The notes under the pieces are model-generated. The model was not told the origin of the DNA. It ran no database searches and saw nothing but the letters and a program-made list of their open reading frames with translations. Below are positions 58,240-64,000 of a stretch of 64,000 nt of DNA, one piece after another (the first letter of the stretch is position 1; every line of letters begins with the position of its first letter). This DNA comes from Bemisia tabaci (Eukaryota > Arthropoda > Insecta > Hemiptera > Aleyrodidae): NCBI RefSeq assembly GCF_918797505.1, contig NC_092793.1, positions 7,202,366-7,266,365 on the forward strand. The letters run 5' to 3'. The position numbers and the translations under genes are program-made.

Positions 58240-58700
58240 GACACTACGAGACGTGTGACTGGAGACGGCGGCGCGCGGCGTCGGGACGCTGAACGCGCCG
58301 CGCCGCGACGCTCGAACCACACCTGTCGTATCCTTATAGAGACTCACTCTCTCTTTTATCCGCGGCTGCTCCGTTGCATTGAAGCTGGCCGCTCGGCGCG
58401 GCGCTGGCTCCAGCTCCGTGCAGAGGCGGTCAGTTTGTGCGCACATTTCAAATCGCGTAGGTGAATCCGTCTCCGCGTATCCTTTCGTCTACACCCGTTT
58501 CCCGTTCGCCGCTCGCTCCGGTATTGTTTGGGTATCTCAGTGTGCGCCGTTTAATCGGGTTTTTTTTTGCCTCCTTTTTTTCCCGACCTTCGTCGCTACC
58601 CTCTCATCTGGGATTTATCTCTCTATCCGCGCTGTCGATTTGAATGATGTCGGAATGGTTGCGTTCGCTTCTCGTCGGGCGCTTCCGCTCTAGGTCTCTG
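58240..58700 (+). promoter_or_regulatory. CpG-rich stretch, possible promoter or noncoding first exon
   Basis: Unusually GC- and CpG-dense unique sequence in an AT-rich setting. It contains TCAGTTTG (58429-), which resembles an arthropod initiator, and CGCGTAG|GTGAAT, a plausible donor near 58459. Direction and use are guesses; ORFs here look compositional. Confidence 0.25.
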
Positions 58701-58704
58701 CGGG

Positions 58705-58858
58705 CCCTGGGGCCGAATTTTGTCGCTCCCTCCACCGGACGAGTCTCGGCTGCTCTTGAGTCCGGCTTAGCGCCTCTGATTGGCCGATGGTGTAGTTTGG
58801 ACTCGTCGATGGATGTTGCATATCTGTGTAAAAGGACCGACAAAATCAGGTCCCAGGG
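58705..58858. mobile_element. MITE with CCCTGGGGCCGAATTTTGTC ends
   Basis: CCCTGGGGCCGAATTTTGTC / GACAAAATCAGGTCCCAGGG. Fragments at 54698 and 55817. Confidence 0.75.
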
Positions 58859-58911
58859 ACGTAGAATGAAGTATCAATGATTTTCGAGGGGCTGCGTATG
58901 CAACTCACAAC

Positions 58912-59236
58912 AATGGAGAATTTGCAGGTGTCTGAAATTTGATGCATTTCGTGTTTGAATGGACGCTACCAAGTGAACTGAACACGAGGATACCCTTGGT
59001 TCATAAATTGAAAAATTATTGGAGGAGATTAGACAAAGTGATCCAATCTGCTAAAATTCATGCGTTTAAATGGGAAATGCCGCCAGATGACGTCACTAGG
59101 CGGCGCATTTTCTCACTTTTAAATCTATTTTTATACTATTTCCCGTAGCCGAAAAAAATTATAAAAAATACTGCAAAATTAGCTCTTCAGGCACTTTCAG
59201 ATGAAGTAATAAAAAATTTGCGTGCAAATTCTCCAT
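58912..59236. mobile_element. MITE family J copy 4, opposite orientation
   Basis: ATGGAGAATTTGCAGGTGTC to GCGTGCAAATTCTCCAT. Confidence 0.7.
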
Positions 59237-59564
59237 CGTCCGATAGCTTGATAAGAACTTGAAAATTTTACTCCCACTTTTTTTTCCCCTCAAAATTTCA
59301 AAACTCAGATTCTACAGTTTTCATGCGTTTCGTGGCCTACTGTGACTATTGTAAAGTTGCAAAACATTTAATGAAAGTTCATGAAATAAGTAGGGGTATT
59401 GCTAAGAAAGGTCGTTTTCGGGCGCTCCCCAGCCGAATTTTCTCGACTCAATGATTTTTAACTCATTGATGGTCTATATTTTATGGAACATATCATGATT
59501 TCGTCATTTCCGGTTTCTTCTTACGTCCGCCATCGGTTCAGTACAGTAGAACAAGCTGATTGAA

Positions 59565-59776
59565 GTGTCGGACGCGGCATTTTTGGCTAAAATCAAATTT
59601 CGATGTTCATTTCGTCACATTTTAAATTTTAAGGGGTGTCTTTAAAGAAAAATTTCACGAGGAAACCAATGGGACGACTTTTAGAACCTCCAAGTTCCGT
59701 ATTAACGGAGTTATAAGCGTTTAAAGTTTCCAAATTTTGTCCGACCTCTCCCATTGACTCGATCCACTTTGTGATG
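59565..59776. mobile_element. Family U copy 3
   Basis: TTTCGTCACATTTTAAATTT, CACGAGGAAACCAATGGGA and TTGACTCGATCCACTTTGTG. Confidence 0.55.
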
Positions 59777-60050
59777 TGGACTGATCAACAAACGCGAATC
59801 ATGGTCGAGAAACTACCAACAAATTTTGACTTCTGCCTTTAGATTTCATAGATTTGGCTTGCGGTATCCGTCGAAAATCTAGTTATTTTCGCAAGAAAAA
59901 CAGAGGCCTCAAAGAGATCTAAACAGTAGATGGCTCTTCGATTACCTGACGTTGTGCGTGTAGCATGAGGTGTGATTTTATTGGTTAGTTGGGTTGGTTG
60001 CAATGGACGAAGGTGGTCTAACGAAAGACAGTCCGTGAGAGACCTCATAA

Positions 60051-60172
60051 CGTCGCCCCTCTGACGTAAGGGCGTATCTCGATTTCCACGTGAGCCCTGT
60101 TGTCCATATAACTCTATGCTTTCCAGGGCTCATGTCAAAATCGAGATACGCCCTTACGTCAGAGGAGCGACG
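60051..60172. mobile_element. Palindromic MITE inserted in a family M fragment
   Basis: CGTCGCCCCTCTGACGTAAG / CTTACGTCAGAGGAGCGACG; core GTGAGCCCTG..CAGGGCTCATG. The family M host is 59980-60300. Confidence 0.75.
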
Positions 60173-60309
60173 ATAATGAGTCCATCACTTTCCTCCTTAG
60201 TCTACAAAAACCTCGCGTTTCAACCAATAGAATCGCCTCATTTTCCGTATGTCCTCTTTTTCTATCGCTTTGTCCATCAATTTCAGTAATTAGCTCGCTG
60301 AAAACGTAC

Positions 60310-60558
60310 ATGGACCGCGTTATACAGAAAGGAATCATGCCACATCAGCTATTACCAAATTTAATCGTGCAATTTAATATTTTACATGAACACGTTTGTG
60401 CGGATTTGCGTGCAAAGTTCATTGAATTTTCTCCAAAGTACGAAGCGAATTCCTGAAAATTCTCATAGGAATATCCGCACAAACGTTCTCTCGTAAAAGA
60501 TTATTGCCCAGTTAAATTTGGCATTAGATGATGTGGCTTGGTTCCTTTCTGCGGACCT
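60310..60558. mobile_element. MITE family F copy 2
   Basis: ATGGACCGCGTTATACAGAA to GGCTTGGTTCCTTTCTGCGG. Confidence 0.75.
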
Positions 60559-60574
60559 TGTTATGTTTTGTGGA

Positions 60575-60840
60575 CATGTCGTCGTCTCCCGGACGAAAGA
60601 ACGTAACTCCATCTCCATGTTGCCAAATTTCCCCTCGCAAATTGCCTATTAATCAAGAGAATCTTGGGGATTTCTGACTGAAAACTTCAATGATTTTTCT
60701 CTGGATTCCAAGCAAAAAACCAACAAATTTTGGATAAAAATTGCTTACGTACATTTTTGTAAAATAAATTAATTGTTCGAGTCAATTTGGCAACCTTGGA
60801 ATGGAGTTACGTTCCTTCGTGCTGGAAACGACGATGTGGA
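60575..60840. mobile_element. MITE family AA
   Basis: AAGAACGTAACTCCATCTCC pairs with TGGAATGGAGTTACGTTCCTT, inner TTGCCAAATT / AATTTGGCAA. Right-half relatives end near 20040 and 22278. Confidence 0.7.
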
Positions 60841-60859
60841 CCATGTTATGTTGACAAAA

Positions 60860-61370
60860 CAGAAAGTCGGCAACAGAGGTTTCATCACGGTCTCGAGCTG
60901 CTCTCCTCTCGCGCGCGTTTTCCGCGCCGATTTTCCCGAGCTCGCGAAAATCTCGGACGAAAACTGGGTTACGAAAGAAGGAGTCCGATGGCCGGTTTCA
61001 TAATTTTTCAAGGTCACGAATTAAGAGATACCGTCGCGACGCCGCGCCGCGCCGCACGGTGTTGGCAACCGTGAATTCCGCGGATCGACTCAGCCTTGCC
61101 GTTGCGCCGCGCGCCACAATGGCAGTCGTCGCCGCGCATTCCGTCCATTATGACACTCCACCCTCGTTTTTCCGAGGTTTCCCGCCGGGAAATCGGCCCC
61201 GGGCCCGCGCCCAACGGCCCCATCTCCCAGAAATATGGTCCGCTCAAAAAATGGCGCCTCTCCGACCGCCCGTTCCGTGGTTGTCTGTGTTTCCTCCTTA
61301 TTCGTGTCAGCTGCGACGTTGCCAGACTGGGTTGTCGCCACGGAAAATGGTGTATGGCCGAACGGATTAC
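60860..61370. other. CpG-rich unique stretch, no supported gene
   Basis: Runs of CGCGCC and GCCGCG with overlapping ORFs on both strands and no family resemblance. It could be a promoter region of a gene beyond the window or GC-biased intergenic DNA. Confidence 0.2.
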
Positions 61371-61373
61371 ATT

Positions 61374-61506
61374 AAGGTCCAGTTACACGATCAAATTGAG
61401 CCATCAAATTGGGCCTCTCATTGGTCGCATCCTCACCTCAGTTCTTTTTCCACCAATCAGAGCTTCAGTTTGATGGCTCAATTTGATCGTGTAACTGAAC
61501 CTTTTT
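61374..61506. mobile_element. Short palindromic MITE
   Basis: AAGGTCCAGTTACACGATCA / TGATCGTGTAACTGAACCTT; about 133 bp. Confidence 0.8.
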
Positions 61507-61650
61507 GCTATAAGCAACCACTGTCTCTAGCTCTTTCATATAAAAGCGCCTCTCTGCATAGGTAAACCAATGCTGTATATGGTGTTACTAAAATGAGCCA
61601 TGAAACAGTGGTTCCTTATTACAAAATGTGGTCCAAAGATCATTGAACAC

Positions 61651-61896
61651 ACTGAGAAAAAACTATGGTTATAATTACCATAGTGGTGCTCAATATGCAC
61701 TCTTAATTAGTAGTGACCATAACCAATAATAGTGATATTTTTCCTGGAGCAATCGTACTTTCACTAAAAAACGGGGGTAAAATTAACATTTAATGGTAAA
61801 GATATCCCTGTTATTGGTCATGGCAACTACTAATTAAGAGTTCATATTGAACACCACTAATGTGGTAATTATAACCATAATTTTTTCTCAATGCAG
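61651..61896. mobile_element. CACTG-type AT-rich palindromic element
   Basis: ACTGAGAAAAAACTATGGTT / AACCATAATTTTTTCTCA, inner CTAATTAAGAGT pairing. Confidence 0.7.
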
Positions 61897-62272
61897 AAAG
61901 ATTTTATATTCCCGTCTTAGGTTGATCTGTGCAGGGTGCAAATTATGGTTCGTGCGAGGTCGCGACCAAATTGTACCAATAACGCGTACCAATTGGAAGC
62001 TGAGAAAGAGTGGGGCTTTTTTCCGGAGTTTTTCAGATTTTCAACTCTTTTGATGAAAATATATGAATGAACTCCCTTTAGATTCCGGAGAAAAATTCAG
62101 ATTTCCCTCCGAAATGCTGGAAAAGCGAGAGGAAGTTTGGAATTTCCATCCAAGAATTTACTCTGTAGGCCAGGGCAAATACTAGGCAATGAGAAAATTC
62201 CAGGATTGTAGACACCACTATCACAATCCACCAAGTAGATAAACCCCATCTGCTTAGTGACGTCCAATTAAA

Positions 62273-62394
62273 TGGACGTATTTCTATCAAACGGAACTAT
62301 GTGCATTATGACGTGAGCCCTGTTATGCACATATTTCTGGGTCTCAGGGCTCATGTCTTAACGCACATAGTTCCGTTTGATAGAAATACGTCCA
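62273..62394. mobile_element. Near-perfect palindromic TGGACGTATTT MITE, 122 bp
   Basis: TGGACGTATTTCTATCAAAC to GTTTGATAGAAATACGTCCA; core GTGAGCCCTG..CAGGGCTCATG as in 60051-60172. Confidence 0.85.
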
Positions 62395-62402
62395 AATTCC
62401 AT

Positions 62403-62638
62403 ATGGACCGCGTTTAGCAGAAAGGAACCAAGCCACACCAGCTATTGCCAAATTTACGTGAGCAATTCAATTTTTTACGAGAGAACGTTTTCGTGGAACC
62501 CTCCGAAAATTTTAGGAAATTTGTCTCCTACTATGAAAATAATTCGCTGAAATTTGCACAAAAATCTGCACAGACATTTTCATATAAAAACTTAAATTTA
62601 GCAATAACTGATGTTACTTTCTGGTTAACGCGATCCAT
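62403..62638. mobile_element. MITE family F copy 3
   Basis: ATGGACCGCGTTTAGCAGAA to CTTTCTGGTTAACGCGATCCAT. Confidence 0.7.
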
Positions 62639-62798
62639 ATACCAGGTGAGATCTCTAAAGGAAGTTTTTTTTTTTTTTTTTTTTTTTTTAATCTAAGAAA
62701 ACCGCGTATCTACCGTAAAGTATTTGACTACTTGTTGGCTCATGAATCTTCGATCGTGCAAAGGTCCCCTCTGCTTGGCGACTTGTATTTTCTACATA

Positions 62799-63028
62799 CA
62801 CTGGGAAAAAAAACACATTGGATCTAGAGTCCAGACTCTTGAAAACATTGACACGTAAAAATACTCTTGATTCAATCGGATTTTTGCTTGAATCAAAACG
62901 AATTCCGCTTAAATTAAGAGGCTTGGTTCTTGATTTAAGCTAGATTCTGATTGAATCAAGAGTACTTTTTCTTGTCGATGTTTTTAAGAGTCTGGACTCT
63001 AGATCCAATGTGTTTTTTTTTCCAGTGT
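62799..63028. mobile_element. CACTGG-ended palindromic element, TA flanks
   Basis: CACTGGGAAAAAAAACACAT to ATGTGTTTTTTTTTCCAGTG, then TTGGATCTAGAGTCCAGACT pairing. TA on each side. Confidence 0.8.
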
Positions 63029-63478
63029 ATTTCAAGTGGCAGATCTGGCAGCCTAGTCGGCCAGTGACAGACCTGGCGCGTCCATGAGCTAAAACCGCGG
63101 CTAGTCTTTATTTGGACGTGGCTCAGATTTAAGCTCTTCACGTTCTGTTTGATCGTGCAACTTGGGTCGGTCGCTCTTGAGCGATTCCGCTCTCTCAAAA
63201 GCTGATCTTCCCTTCCAGGTTTCGATACGCGGAAACCGGCGTAGAAATCTAATCCCTCAAATGTCACGCTTTCTTCTTCTTCGAGACCGTGAGCGCTCCT
63301 GCATACTCGATCCCCGAGATCACCAAAAACGACCCAGCTCGTCGTTGCTCTGAAAGCTTAATTACTGTCACCAACCAACAAGGCCGTCCTCATTTATCCT
63401 CTCACTTAAGGGGAGTCATAAGTCATCCCCCCCCCCAAATTTTGGTGCACCCAAAAATCACCCGATGGGAATAAGGAG

Positions 63479-63942
63479 TAGGGTTGCCACAGTCAGGGAA
63501 AACCGTAAAATGTCAGGGAATTTTAAAAAAGTCAGGAAAACCGGGAAATGTCAGGGAAAATGACGAAAACGTTAGGGAAAATTTCCTAAATCACCTTCAC
63601 TTGCTTTCTAGAATGGGTTTGAGGTTTCGAAACAGAAATTTTGCCCGAAAGCTATTTTCAATTATGCCTTCTTGCCATCCGTCACATCTTCAACTGTCAG
63701 GGAATTTCGCCAAAATGTGTCAAGGAAAACCGGGAAATGTCAGGGAAAGTCGAATCACCTTTATTTGCTTTCTAAAATGAGTTTGAGGTTTCGATCAACA
63801 AATTGTGCCTGAAAACTATTTTCAATTATGACTTCTTAATCATCCGTCACATCTTCAGTTGTCAAGGAATTCCACCAAAATGTATCCGGGAAATCAGGGA
63901 AATGTCAGGGAATTTCATTTTCTAAATTCTGTGGCAAGCCTG
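63479..63942. mobile_element. Family K copy with internal duplication and 6-bp duplication AAGGAG
   Basis: TAGGGTTGCCACAGTCAGGG to CTGTGGCAAGCCTG. AAGGAG at 63473-63478 and 63943-63948. The interior holds two direct copies of a block of about 200 bp (TTGCTTTCTA..GAGGTTTCGA). Confidence 0.9.
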
Positions 63943-64000
63943 AAGGAGACCATAGATATGGTCCTCGATGCAAATTTGGAATGAAATTGAACAGATAGAT

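Noticed and set aside
61059..61565. 168-codon + ORF in CpG-rich DNA
   Set aside because: It runs into a MITE at 61374 and overlaps other open frames; composition explains it.

Overview
This is a eukaryotic, insect-type genomic window: AT-rich, intron-bearing and crowded with short inverted-repeat transposons. The only gene I can reconstruct fully is a glass bottom boat (gbb/60A, BMP5-8 class) TGF-beta ligand on the + strand. It has six coding exons between 34519 and 42065 and encodes 411 residues. The ligand sequence is arthropod-like. Several dispersed palindromic repeats look familiar to me from hemipterans, perhaps whitefly (Bemisia), but that is a memory-based guess and not shown by the sequence.

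Layout. 1-34 kb: almost no coding potential. It is a mosaic of palindromic MITEs, many nested in each other, with tandem arrays (4.1-4.4 kb, 5.3-5.8 kb, 23.1-23.4 kb, 32.0-32.8 kb), a split tRNA-like SINE (13.1-13.5 kb) and a 5'-truncated, frameshifted LINE reverse transcriptase tail on the minus strand (30.1-30.96 kb). 34.0-34.5 kb: gbb 5' flank and leader with small upstream ORFs. 34.5-42.1 kb: gbb, with introns 2-4 carrying MITEs of several unrelated families while every exon and splice site stays intact. 42.1-46.4 kb: AT-rich low-repeat sequence with several AATAAA signals, probably gbb 3'UTR and intergenic DNA. 48.8-49.3 kb: candidate promoter and first coding exon of a second gene, with a possible second exon near 56.2 kb. 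50-64 kb: a second dense MITE zone, including the clearest target-site duplications and nestings, a perfect 78-bp palindrome at 53.0 kb, and two GC/CpG-rich stretches (58.2-58.7 and 60.9-61.3 kb) that may be promoter-like.

Biology. gbb encodes a secreted BMP dimer precursor: signal peptide, propeptide, basic proprotein-convertase site, and a 7-cysteine knot that signals through type I/II BMP receptors. I see no multi-gene system. The main novelty is in the transposon layer: families whose boundaries and target duplications can be read directly (8-bp hAT-like, 6-bp unclassified, 5-bp, TTAA piggyBac-like, TA mariner-like), SINE and MITE nesting, and elements that share a core but have different arms. 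All exon boundaries come from reading frame and GT-AG logic only.
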